Positions 32,446-40,901 of a stretch of DNA of 64,000 bases are shown here, one piece after another. Position 1 is the stretch's first letter. The number at the start of each line of letters is the position of its first letter. This DNA is from Thermoanaerobaculia bacterium. Its GTDB lineage: Bacteria; Acidobacteriota; Thermoanaerobaculia; Multivoradales; J023. Made by a program: the position numbers and the translations under genes. The stretch covers positions 1 to 64,000 of the forward strand of contig JAUIJL010000007.1 in assembly GCA_030431255.1 (NCBI GenBank). Direction: 5' to 3'. The notes under the pieces were generated by a model, which saw only the letters and a list, made by a program, of their open reading frames with translations, was not told the DNA's origin and did not search any database.

Positions 32446-32531
32446 GCGGGCAAGCCCGCGAAACTTCAGGATGTAGGGGCGGGGCTTACCCCCGCCCGTC
32501 CGGAAATCGGCGGGAGGGGGCAAGCCCCTCA
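32446..32531. repeat. Cluster of G/C-rich palindromes (REP-like)
   Basis: Three short palindromes lie in the gap after the TonB receptor gene: GCGGG-CAAG-CCCGC at 32446-32459, GGGCGGGG-N5-CCCCGCCC at 32477-32497 and GGGG-CAAG-CCCC around 32517-32528. A 10-bp direct repeat (GATTTCAGGA) precedes them. The group resembles the palindromic repeats at 18.4 kb and may also serve as a terminator. Confidence 0.6.
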
Positions 32532-32597
32532 CCTACTTTAAGTATTGTGTAATCAGATGTTTGTGTAACTTCCGAGATTTTAAGCTAGGCTCGACCG

Positions 32598-33266
32598 ATG
32601 CGTATCCTGATGATCGAAGACGACCTCGATATCGCCGGCAATGTCGGCGACTTTCTCGAGGCGGCAGGCCACCAGGTGGACTTCGCCTATGACGGAATCT
32701 CCGGCATGCATCTGGCTCTGACCCGCGAGCTCGACGTCATCATCATCGATTGGATGCTTCCGGGCATGGCCGGCATAGACCTCTGCCGCAAGCTGCGCCA
32801 AGAGGCGCAGTGTCGCGTGCCCGCTCTGATGCTCACCGCCCGTGACACGCTGGCCGACAAGCTGGAAGGCTTCGAAGCGGGCGTCGACGACTATCTGGTC
32901 AAGCCCTTCGCTCTCCAAGAGCTCGAAGCCAGGCTGCGGGCGCTCGACAGATTACGAAGATCGGCGCCGCGCGAGCTGAAAATCGCGGACTTGGTGCTCG
33001 ACCCCGATGCCCGCACCGCACGGCGCAGTGGCCGACGAATCGAGATACACGGCGCGGCTTTCGAGATTCTCTATTTGCTCATGGAACGTTCGCCCGGTGT
33101 CGTTCGGCGCGAAGAGCTGGAAGCCAAATTGTGGGGCAACGATCCGCCGCAAAGCGATGTTCTGCGCAGCCATATCTACGCCTTGCGCCGCGCCGTCGAT
33201 AAGCCCTTCGATCGCGATCTGCTGCACACCGTCCGCGGCTACGGCTACCAACTCGTCGCCCGATGA
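32598..33266 (+). CDS. OmpR-family response regulator
   Basis: A 222-residue two-domain regulator. The receiver has the acidic pair in IEDDLD, phospho-acceptor Asp51 in IIDWMLPG, Thr80 and Lys102 in LVKPF. The C-terminal winged helix covers about 125-222 (SGRRIEIHGAAFEILYLLME, VRREELEAKLWG, VLRSHIYALRRAVDKPFD, VRGYGYQL), closest to the QseB/PmrA-like branch. It overlaps the histidine kinase start by 4 bp (ATGA). Two TTGTGTAA repeats (32545, 32561) lie in its own upstream region. It lies downstream of a TonB receptor whose promoter has tandem 11-bp-spaced sites suited to this class of regulator. Confidence 0.92.
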   Translation: MRILMIEDDLDIAGNVGDFLEAAGHQVDFAYDGISGMHLALTRELDVIIIDWMLPGMAGIDLCRKLRQEAQCRVPALMLTARDTLADKLEGFEAGVDDYLVKPFALQELEARLRALDRLRRSAPRELKIADLVLDPDARTARRSGRRIEIHGAAFEILYLLMERSPGVVRREELEAKLWGNDPPQSDVLRSHIYALRRAVDKPFDRDLLHTVRGYGYQLVAR

Positions 33267-34531
33267 GCGTCGACCGCACCCATTGGCGGCTTCGCCGTCG
33301 GGTTTTCGGCTCGATGCTTATTGCCGGTTTGGTGCTCGCACCTTTCATCCTCATGGCGATATGGGGCGGCCTGACCACCATCGAAGACACTATGCTGAAG
33401 CACCTGGTGCGGATCGAGGCGGACCGCTTGATTGCAGCGAAAGAAGCCGGTTTCGAGGTCGAAGAGTCACCTCTCTTCACGGCCTTCTGGGGTTTCGACC
33501 AGCTTTCCGAGCCTTTTCGCTCTACCAGTGGCGAGGTCTTTTTCGGCATCTATCGACCGCTCGACGCGCTCGAGGCCGGGATCTACGAGGTTCGTGGCCT
33601 GGAGGCCTTCGTCGCCATCAGCCCCCAGAAGCACGGACTGCTGATCCTCTTCTACGACGTCAGCACGCTCGAACCGCTGCAAGAGCTCGAGCCGATTTTC
33701 TGGGGCGTCGCCGGCACGATGCTCGCGCTGGCGATTCTCGCCGTCGCCCTCGGCTTGGCACGCTGGCTCGACCGGGAGCTCTTGGTGCCGATCCGCCGGC
33801 TTGCCGACGCCGTGGCCTGGGATCTCGAGACCTGGCGCGAGCGCCGGCTCGAATCAGAGGAGCGCCTCGACGAGATCGGCCATCTCTCACGCTCGATCCG
33901 GCAGGCCGCCCTCCGTCTGCTCGGTTTCCTGGAAAGGGAACGGCATTTCACGCGCAATGCGAGTCATGAGCTGCGCGGTCCGCTGACGGTAATCAAAGGG
34001 GCTACGGAGCTGCTTCGCGCCCGACCCGACAACGCGGAACGACCGCTGGAGCGCATCGAGCGCGCCGTCCGACGCATGGAGTCGAAGATCGAGCTCTTCC
34101 TCTTCCTGGCCCGGGAAGAGGTCGACAGCCCACAGCTGCCGACCTCGATGCTCCAGGCCGTCGAAGAGTGCTTGCATCACCTGCCGCGGCGCCCCGACCG
34201 CGAGCATCGGGTCCAAGTCGACATCGCGCCGGAGCTGCGGCTACGGATATCCTCTGCAGCGTTGCGTATCCTGCTCGACAATCTGATCGGCAATGCGCTG
34301 CGTCACGGCGCTTCGGGAGACGTGAGGATCACAGCGCTCGAAGACCGACTCAGCGTCGAGAATCCGTTGGAAGCGCCGATCGAGGCTGCCGAGGAGCTCA
34401 AGGCACCCTTCGTGGGTGACGGATCCGGTCTGGGCTTGGCGATCGTTGAAGACCTTTGCCGCCGCTACGGCTGGAGTCTGATCCTCGAGCCTGAAGACTA
34501 CCGCCTGCGAGTCGTGGTGATGCTGGCCTGA
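33263..34531 (+). CDS. Sensor histidine kinase
   Basis: A 422-residue inner-membrane sensor, partner of the preceding response regulator. TM1 lies at about 15-37 and TM2 at about 143-165 (VAGTMLALAILAVALGLARW), enclosing a roughly 105-residue periplasmic sensor. A HAMP-like linker follows (LVPIRRLADAVAWDLETW, LDEIGHLSRSI). The phospho-acceptor His is in NASHELRGPLTVIKG at about 232-240; the ATP site has LLDNLIGNALRHG (N-box) and GDGSGLGLAIVEDLCRRYGW (G2). The ligand is unknown. The ATGA overlap with the regulator gene indicates coupled translation. Confidence 0.9.
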   Translation: MSVDRTHWRLRRRVFGSMLIAGLVLAPFILMAIWGGLTTIEDTMLKHLVRIEADRLIAAKEAGFEVEESPLFTAFWGFDQLSEPFRSTSGEVFFGIYRPLDALEAGIYEVRGLEAFVAISPQKHGLLILFYDVSTLEPLQELEPIFWGVAGTMLALAILAVALGLARWLDRELLVPIRRLADAVAWDLETWRERRLESEERLDEIGHLSRSIRQAALRLLGFLERERHFTRNASHELRGPLTVIKGATELLRARPDNAERPLERIERAVRRMESKIELFLFLAREEVDSPQLPTSMLQAVEECLHHLPRRPDREHRVQVDIAPELRLRISSAALRILLDNLIGNALRHGASGDVRITALEDRLSVENPLEAPIEAAEELKAPFVGDGSGLGLAIVEDLCRRYGWSLILEPEDYRLRVVVMLA

Positions 34532-34574
34532 GACGGTCCGTCGCTACACTAAACCAACCCTGAACGGCTGTTGG

Positions 34575-35186
34575 TCAGCCTGGATGGGCGGCTCCGGGCG
34601 CGCGCTCCGAGCTGCCCATCTGCCGGTGCAACCAGCCCTTGGTCATCCGCCACTGACGCACCACCGACGCCCGCGAGGTGCCGAGGGTCTCGGCCGTATC
34701 CTCCAGGGACAATCCGGCGAAGAAGCGTAGCTCTACCAATTGGGCCTTTGGCGGGTCTACTCGTTCCAGCTCTTGCAAGCAGGCGTCGAGGGCCAGCAGC
34801 TCACGAGGTCGCTCGCCGAAGGCCATCACCGGCCCCAAATCTTCGAGGGACACCTTCTCCGCCCCTCCGCCCCGTTTTTCCGCGTGGCGGGCGCGGGCAT
34901 GGTCGACGAGAATGCGGCGCATCACCCGGGCGGCGATGGCGAAAAATTGCGAGCGCCCCTGCCACCCCACCCGCTTCTGATCCACCACCCGCAGAAACGC
35001 CTCATGCACTAGGACCGTGGTGCTCAGCATGGTGCTCGGGCTTTCCGCCTGTAGACGCCGGCTGGCTACCGCTCGCATGTCGTCGTAGAGCAGGTCAAAG
35101 AGCTGCTCACCGGCTTGCTCGTCACCGCGGGTCCAATTTTGGAGCAGCGCGGTCGTGTCTTTGAGCGCGTCTTCAGCCTCGGTCAT
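34575..35186 (-). CDS. ECF sigma factor (kinase-associated)
   Basis: A 203-residue sigma factor of the same type as that at 19.2 kb. Region 2: LFDLLYDDMRAVASRRL, LVHEAFLRVVDQ, FFAIAARVMRRILVDHARAR. Region 4: AQLVELRFFAGLSLEDTAET and TSRASVVRQWRMTKGWLHRQM. It has no transmembrane segment. It is divergent from a TPR kinase gene with only 79 bp between starts, so both may share regulation. GGAG lies about 11 nt upstream of the ATG. Its stop lies shortly beyond, and convergent with, the histidine kinase gene. The target promoters are unknown. Confidence 0.9.
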   Translation of the reverse strand: MTEAEDALKDTTALLQNWTRGDEQAGEQLFDLLYDDMRAVASRRLQAESPSTMLSTTVLVHEAFLRVVDQKRVGWQGRSQFFAIAARVMRRILVDHARARHAEKRGGGAEKVSLEDLGPVMAFGERPRELLALDACLQELERVDPPKAQLVELRFFAGLSLEDTAETLGTSRASVVRQWRMTKGWLHRQMGSSERAPGAAHPG

Positions 35187-35265
35187 GGTTTCTTGGGCTC
35201 CGGATCTTGAGGATTAGCCTGGGGTCGATCATAGCAACGGAAGGTGAAGATAGAATTGATCCACC

Positions 35266-38145
35266 ATGACCCCCGGACTAGATCCCGAATTCTGGCGACG
35301 GCTCGAGCAGCTGGTGGATCAATGCCTGCAGCTGCCCGGAGACCAACGAGCCGCTTTTCTCCTCGATCAATGCGGCGACGATCACGAGCTGCTGCTCCAT
35401 GCCATGGACTTGGTCTTCGCAGCGGCCGAGGCGGACGCGATCTCCACCCCTGCCTGGCAGCCGGCCCTGTCGTCCGACAAACCGAGCCACCGACCTTTCG
35501 GCTCCGGCGAGCCCGGCACGGACGACCCGCGCGCAGAGGATCCGAGCTCCACGGCCACGATCCTCGACGCGCAAACGGAAGAGGAGAAGCCCGAAAGCTA
35601 CCCGGTCATCGCCGGCTTTCACATTCTTTCAGAGCTCGGTCGCGGCGGCATGGGCACGGTGTACTTGGCCGAGCAGCTCGAGCCCGTGCGCCGCGAGGTG
35701 GCGCTGAAAGTGGCCGGCACCCCTTTGGGCTCAGAAGGGCACGCTCGACTGGCAGCCGAGCGCCAGGCCATGGCCCGGCTCTCCCATCCCAACATCGCTC
35801 AAATTCTCGAAGCCGGCAGCACCGACGACGGTTTCCCCTTTTTCGCCATGGAGCGCCTCCACGGCCTGCCGATCACCCGCTACTGCGACGAGCACCAGCT
35901 CGACATCGACGCCCGCCTGCGCTTGTTCTTGGACGTCTGCTCCGGCGTTCAACACGCTCATCAAAAAGGCATCCTGCACCGGGATCTCAAACCGTCGAAT
36001 GTGATGGTGACCGAGATCGAAGGCCGGCCGACCCCCAAAATTATCGACTTCGGCATTGCCAAGGCCCTCGACAAGCCGTTGCGCCAAACCCTCACCGGCG
36101 GTCGTCTGCTCGGCACCCCGGCCTATATGAGCCCCGAAGCTCTCTTTAGCGACCCTTTGGCCGTCGACACCCGAGGGGACGTCTACAGTCTCGGGGTCAT
36201 GCTCTACGAGCTGTTGGTGGGGGAATGGCCCGTCCCTAGCGCTCCCGGCGAAAACGCCCTCGCCTACCTGAGCCGGCTCACCGACACCGAGACCCAAGGT
36301 CCGGGCCGACGGTGGCAGACCCTCGACGTGGACGTCCGCCGCCGGCGGGCCGAGAGCCGTGGCGGCGATACGCGTTCCTTGGCTCGCCGTCTAAACGGGG
36401 ATTTGGATTGGATCGTGCTCGAGTCCATCACCCGCGAGCCCGACCGTCGGTATGCCTCCGTCTCGGAGCTTTCCGCCGACATCCAACGTTTCCTGAACGA
36501 CGACCCGGTGCTCGCCGGTCGCCCCTCCACCACCTATCGATTGCGCAAGCTGGTCCGACGCCATCGGCCGGCGGTGGTCTCCGCCTGTCTTTTGGTGCTC
36601 GCCCTCGCCGGTGGTTTCATCGCCCGCGGGCTGGAAGCGGATCGGGCCAACCGGGAAGCGGCGGAAGCCAATGCCGCCCGCGATGAAACCGCGCTGATGG
36701 TGCAATTCCTATTCGACCTTTTCGCCAGTGCGGATCCCATGGGTCGCAGATCCGACGACGGAGACCTCTTTTCCGCCCAAGATCTTCTGCGCATGGGCAC
36801 GGATCGCCTGGTGGAAGGTGCCCTCGAAGACTCGCCCCGCGCCCGAGCCAGGCTGCTGTTGGAGACCGCCCGGGTTCATTGGTCTTTGGGCGATCCCCGT
36901 GAGGCCTTGAGGCTCGCGGAGGTCTCCATGGAAATCTGCCGAAAGGAATTCGGCACTGCGGATCCGGACTACGCCTCCGGCCTCTTCTTGGTCGGCACCC
37001 TGGCCAGCGAAACCAACGACTATCCGAGAAGCGAAGCTTTGCTGCTTCAAGCCCTGGAAGCGCGACAATCGATCCACGGGCATCGCTCTACCGAGGTGGC
37101 CAATGTGTTGGTCAACCTGGGCGCCATCCACGAGGAAACCGGCCGATACATAGAAGCCTTGCCGTTCTACCAGAAGGCTCTCGAAATCCACTCGGGCGTG
37201 CACGGAGCCGACTCCCTCCAAGCCGCCGCCATCCACAACAACCTCGGAGTTCTCTATCGTCGGCTCGATCGCATGGAGGATTCCGAAATCGAGCTGACCC
37301 GGGCGATGGAGATCCGTCACGAGAAGCTCGGCCCCGATCATCCGGACGCTGCCTACTCCCTGCGCAACTTGGCCGATCTATTACGGGAGCGAAGACGCTA
37401 CGGAGAAGCTGAGGCCCTGACGCGGGAAGCTCTCCGCAGCTTGGAGAAGACCCTGGGAGAGAGCCATCCACGGGTAGGGCATACGGTCAACAGCCTGGGC
37501 AATATTTTGAAGGCCCAGGGCAGGTGGCAAGAGGCGGACGAAGCGTTTCTGCAGGTCACCGACATCTACCGAGAGGTCATGGGCGAGGGTCACGCTTGGT
37601 TGGCCTATCCTTTTTACAACCGCGGGCTTTTGTACTTCAACCAAGGTCGCTTTCAAGAGTCGATCGAGGCCCAAAGGCGGGCCCTGGAAATCCGGCAAGC
37701 ACACCCGAAAGACGCGCTCAGCATCGCGGAATCGCAATTGATGTTGGGGCAGGCCCTGCGCATGGCCGGTGACCTCGAGCGAGCCGAGCCGCTGCTCCGC
37801 GAGTCCCACGCATTCTTGAGAGATCATCTCGGGGCGGAGTTCTTTTACCACCTCAGCCTGGCCGAGCTGGGGCACCTCCACCTCGACCTCGGCCAATGGG
37901 AAATGGGCGAGCAGCTCCTGGAAGCATGCCGTGAGCTGACCCAAAACCTTCCTTCGTCGAGGGAGAATCTGGGCCATGCCTTCTACGGCTTCGCCCGCTT
38001 GGCCGAGCATCGAGGTGATTCGGCGGCGGTCCGGCAATGGGTCGACCCAGCACTTGCCGCCCTTGAGGCTTACCCCGAGGACCATTTTTGGTTGCGCACC
38101 CTTCGAGACATGAAGGACGCGGCGGACAGCGAGGCCGGAACCTAG
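35266..38145 (+). CDS. Ser/Thr protein kinase with TPR sensor domain
   Basis: A 959-residue kinase paralogous to the one at 22.4 kb. An N-terminal helical region of about 115 residues precedes the kinase domain (LGRGGMGTVYLAEQLEPVRR, VALKVAG, HRDLKPSNVMV, IIDFGIAKA, YMSPEALFS). A transmembrane helix lies at about 437-458 (AVVSACLLVLALAGGFIA). The C-terminal 480 residues are TPR_12-type repeats (VANVLVNLGAIHEETGRYIE, AAIHNNLGVLYRRLDRMED, DAAYSLRNLADLLRERRRY). It is divergent from the ECF sigma gene at 34575. A TAGAAT box ends about 10 bp before the ATG, so initiation could be leaderless, although GGAAGG occurs upstream. Confidence 0.92.
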   Translation: MTPGLDPEFWRRLEQLVDQCLQLPGDQRAAFLLDQCGDDHELLLHAMDLVFAAAEADAISTPAWQPALSSDKPSHRPFGSGEPGTDDPRAEDPSSTATILDAQTEEEKPESYPVIAGFHILSELGRGGMGTVYLAEQLEPVRREVALKVAGTPLGSEGHARLAAERQAMARLSHPNIAQILEAGSTDDGFPFFAMERLHGLPITRYCDEHQLDIDARLRLFLDVCSGVQHAHQKGILHRDLKPSNVMVTEIEGRPTPKIIDFGIAKALDKPLRQTLTGGRLLGTPAYMSPEALFSDPLAVDTRGDVYSLGVMLYELLVGEWPVPSAPGENALAYLSRLTDTETQGPGRRWQTLDVDVRRRRAESRGGDTRSLARRLNGDLDWIVLESITREPDRRYASVSELSADIQRFLNDDPVLAGRPSTTYRLRKLVRRHRPAVVSACLLVLALAGGFIARGLEADRANREAAEANAARDETALMVQFLFDLFASADPMGRRSDDGDLFSAQDLLRMGTDRLVEGALEDSPRARARLLLETARVHWSLGDPREALRLAEVSMEICRKEFGTADPDYASGLFLVGTLASETNDYPRSEALLLQALEARQSIHGHRSTEVANVLVNLGAIHEETGRYIEALPFYQKALEIHSGVHGADSLQAAAIHNNLGVLYRRLDRMEDSEIELTRAMEIRHEKLGPDHPDAAYSLRNLADLLRERRRYGEAEALTREALRSLEKTLGESHPRVGHTVNSLGNILKAQGRWQEADEAFLQVTDIYREVMGEGHAWLAYPFYNRGLLYFNQGRFQESIEAQRRALEIRQAHPKDALSIAESQLMLGQALRMAGDLERAEPLLRESHAFLRDHLGAEFFYHLSLAELGHLHLDLGQWEMGEQLLEACRELTQNLPSSRENLGHAFYGFARLAEHRGDSAAVRQWVDPALAALEAYPEDHFWLRTLRDMKDAADSEAGT

Positions 38146-38251
38146 GCCCTGAAAATTCGTAGAACTATCGAGTCCACTTTCACAACTCGTCGACCCGCGG
38201 CCGGCGGCTGGAGATCATGCCGACGGCCGTGCCAACTCGAAAGCGAGAGTC

Positions 38252-39559
38252 ATGAACAGCGAATCCACACCGTTGAAAGCCTCAAGTCGGGCCCTAGCTA
38301 TCGCCTTAGGCCTGGGAACGATGCTCACCCTTACCCCCGTGCTCGCCGAGGATTCCTCGGCGAAGTCCGACCACAAGAGCTCCGGAGCTCCGGGTTCCTG
38401 GACCCAATGGGGCGGTAAAGACCATGCCTTCAAGGCCGACTCGGGCAGCCTGAAGGATTCCTGGCCGGAAGCCGGTCCGCCGAAGCTTTGGGAGCGGGAG
38501 CTCGGCGAAGGCTATTCCGCCATCCTGGTGGAAGACGGCAAGCTCTATACCCAATACCGCATCGACGAGAAGGAAGCCGTGGCCGCTCTGGATGCCGCTT
38601 CCGGCAAAACGATTTGGGAGACCCGTTACGAAGCGAGCCCGGCGGAAGGCCATGTGGACCAATTCGGGCGTGGTCCCCGCTCCACCCCCCTGCTGGTGGG
38701 AGACCAGCTTTTCACCATCGGTGTTTCCGGGGTGATGAATTGCTTGGATAAGAAAACGGGCGAGATCCAATGGACCCAAGATCTTTGGAACGGCATGGGC
38801 GGCAGCGTGCTCAACCACGGCTACTCTTCGAGCCCGATCGCCTACAAAGACCAGGTGATCGTTTTGGTCGGCGGTGAGGGTCACGCGATCGCTTCCTTGA
38901 ATCGCAAGGACGGTAGCGTGAAGTGGCAGAGCCTCGACTTCAAAAACAGCTACTCCACCCCCAAGATTTTCGACATCGACGGCAAGCCCCATCTGATCAC
39001 CTTCATGGCCCATCAGATCATCGGCATGGATCCGGATTCCGGTGCCCTCGAATGGTCCTATGACCATCGCAATCAATGGGAGCAGAACATCAACATGCCG
39101 GTGCTGGTGGACGGCCAATACCTCTTCTTCTCCGCTTCCCAGGCCGGTGCCCGGGGCATGAAGCTGAGCCGCAAAGACGGCAAAGTGCAAGCGGAGGAGA
39201 TCTGGAGCACACGAAAGATCCAGCTCTACCATGTGACCTCGGTGCTCGAAGGGGATTACGTCTACGGCTCCACCGGCTCGGGATCGCCCGCGTTCATGGC
39301 CGCCGTCAACGTCAAAACCGGCGACATCGCCTGGCGCAAGCGGGGTTATGCCAAAGCCAATGTCATCCAGGCTGACGGCAAGTTGTTCATTCTCGATGAA
39401 AACGGCGTGCTGACCATGGCTGAGGCCGACCCCGAGGACCTGAAGGTCTTGGGCCAAGTGGAGCTCTTGGAACGACCCGCGTGGACCGTGCCGACCATCG
39501 TCGGCACGACGATGTACGTGCGCGGCACGAATAAAATCATGGCTTTGAATCTGGGTTGA
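38252..39559 (+). CDS. Exported PQQ-like beta-propeller protein
   Basis: A 435-residue protein with a signal peptide (ALAIALGLGTMLTLTPVLAED) and about seven blades of the outer-membrane-assembly/PQQ-enzyme repeat type: GKLYTQYRIDEKEAVAALDA, GKTIWETRY, NCLDKKTGEIQWTQDL, IASLNRKDGSVKWQSL, IGMDPDSGALEWSYDH, AVNVKTGDIAWRKRG. No catalytic Ca/PQQ ligands of quinoproteins are obvious, so a scaffold or binding role in the periplasm is more likely than dehydrogenase activity. The next gene starts a few bases after its stop, which suggests an operon with the LolA-like and CbiX-like genes. Confidence 0.82.
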   Translation: MNSESTPLKASSRALAIALGLGTMLTLTPVLAEDSSAKSDHKSSGAPGSWTQWGGKDHAFKADSGSLKDSWPEAGPPKLWERELGEGYSAILVEDGKLYTQYRIDEKEAVAALDAASGKTIWETRYEASPAEGHVDQFGRGPRSTPLLVGDQLFTIGVSGVMNCLDKKTGEIQWTQDLWNGMGGSVLNHGYSSSPIAYKDQVIVLVGGEGHAIASLNRKDGSVKWQSLDFKNSYSTPKIFDIDGKPHLITFMAHQIIGMDPDSGALEWSYDHRNQWEQNINMPVLVDGQYLFFSASQAGARGMKLSRKDGKVQAEEIWSTRKIQLYHVTSVLEGDYVYGSTGSGSPAFMAAVNVKTGDIAWRKRGYAKANVIQADGKLFILDENGVLTMAEADPEDLKVLGQVELLERPAWTVPTIVGTTMYVRGTNKIMALNLG

Positions 39560-39564
39560 GGAGC

Positions 39565-40380
39565 ATGACAGTGTTAAGAAATGCCGTGAGAAGACGTACC
39601 GTGAAGATCCAACTCCCAGCTATCGCCCTGGCCGCCGCGTTGTCGGCATCGGTCCTTCTGGCTTGGCCCGCCTTCGCCGAGGACGCAGCTGACGCGGAGG
39701 CCAAAGAAAACCAGCGCTCGGAAGCAGCGTTGGCGATCATCAAAAAGGCTGACGAAGCCATCAAGAAAATCGACAGCATCCGCTTTCAATCCACCGTCAA
39801 ACCCGAGGGCATGGCCACCAACTTCGTGTCGTACGCCGAAGGCGGTGGTCATATGACCGGCTTCAACGGCCAAACCCCGGAGAAGTTCTACGGCAAGGTC
39901 ACCACGTCTCGCGTCGGCTCGGAGGACAAGATCCAAATCGAAGGCGGCGGCGACGGCGACACGTACTTTCTGATCGACCACAGCACCAAGAAGGGCTATG
40001 AGGACATGGACCCCGGGGTCATGGGCTCGACCGGCCAGCTGCTCCAGGGCATCGGCATGATCGAATACGTGCACAACGCACCCTTCGACGACGAAATGAC
40101 CGCTGAAATCGTGGAGCTGGCGGGCGAGGAAAAGATCGGCGATGAAGACTGCCACAAGGTCCGCGTGGTCTATGCCGGCGGTCGCGGCGAATCCGTGTGG
40201 TCGTTCTCCAAGGACGACCACCTGCCCCGTCAACGGGTTCGTGTCTTCCGGTCGCCCCAAGGGGAAGGCTCGATCACCATCACCTTGACCAAGGTCGAGC
40301 CGAATCCAGAGGTCGATACCGGTGACTACAAAATGAGTCTGCCCGAGGGTTACGAGCAAATCGACGATTTCGCTCCCTAA
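39565..40380 (+). CDS. Exported LolA/DUF2092-like protein
   Basis: A protein of about 271 residues with a signal peptide (IQLPAIALAAALSASVLLAWPAFAED). The mature part follows the pattern of outer-membrane lipoprotein carrier-like folds: helix EAALAIIKKADEAIKKIDSI, then alternating strands (RFQSTVKPEG, DTYFLIDHSTKKGYEDM, CHKVRVVYAGGRGESVWSFSKDDHLP). The family is tentative. GAGGAG at 39558-39563 is only one base from the ATG at 39565, so the in-frame GTG at 39571 may be the true start. The stop overlaps the next ATG by one base (TAATG), a sign of coupled translation. Confidence 0.7.
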   Translation: MTVLRNAVRRRTVKIQLPAIALAAALSASVLLAWPAFAEDAADAEAKENQRSEAALAIIKKADEAIKKIDSIRFQSTVKPEGMATNFVSYAEGGGHMTGFNGQTPEKFYGKVTTSRVGSEDKIQIEGGGDGDTYFLIDHSTKKGYEDMDPGVMGSTGQLLQGIGMIEYVHNAPFDDEMTAEIVELAGEEKIGDEDCHKVRVVYAGGRGESVWSFSKDDHLPRQRVRVFRSPQGEGSITITLTKVEPNPEVDTGDYKMSLPEGYEQIDDFAP

Positions 40381-40844
40381 TGACTCACCACGAAGCCGCA
40401 CCGGGAACCGCCGTGGTCGTGGTCGACCACGGCTCCCGGCGCTCGTCCTCCAACGCCATGCTCGAAGAGCTGGTCCAACGATTCGCGGACCAAAGCCCCT
40501 TCGACATCGTGGAGGCGGCGCATATGGAGCTGGCGGAGCCTTCGATCCAAACCGCGTTTCGCCGTTGCGTGGAGCGCGGTGCCCGCAAGGTCGTGGTGCT
40601 GCCTTACTTCCTCTTACCGGGACGTCATTGGCACGAGGATATTCCGCGCCTCACCCGTGAAGCGGCCGCCGAGCACCCCGGCGTCGCCTATTTGGTGGCG
40701 TCGCCCATCGGTCTGCACCCACTGATGCTCGGGGTCATGCAAGCCCGTCTCGACCACTGTCTGGCCCACGCGGCCGGCCACGCCGAGGACTGCGAATCGT
40801 GTCGCGGCACCGGACGCTGCCGCTTCGCAACGGCAGCGCCTTAG
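40380..40844 (+). CDS. CbiX-type sirohydrochlorin chelatase-like protein
   Basis: A 154-residue single-domain chelatase-like protein. The first strand ends in the metal-binding His of VVVVDHGSRR (residue 17), the second active-site element is VVLPYFLLPGRHWHEDIPRL, and a conserved GLHPLMLGVMQAR follows. Size and motifs fit the short CbiX/SirB group that inserts cobalt or iron into sirohydrochlorin. The C-terminus adds CESCRGTGRC, two Cys pairs that could bind a metal or an iron-sulfur cluster, as seen in some CbiX proteins. No other tetrapyrrole gene is in the window. It overlaps the upstream gene by one base. Confidence 0.8.
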   Translation: MTHHEAAPGTAVVVVDHGSRRSSSNAMLEELVQRFADQSPFDIVEAAHMELAEPSIQTAFRRCVERGARKVVVLPYFLLPGRHWHEDIPRLTREAAAEHPGVAYLVASPIGLHPLMLGVMQARLDHCLAHAAGHAEDCESCRGTGRCRFATAAP

Positions 40845-40901
40845 GCCGATGTCGTGTTGAAACGCCTCAGGTAAGGTCGGCCCAGTGCCCCTGCGCGTTG
40901 G

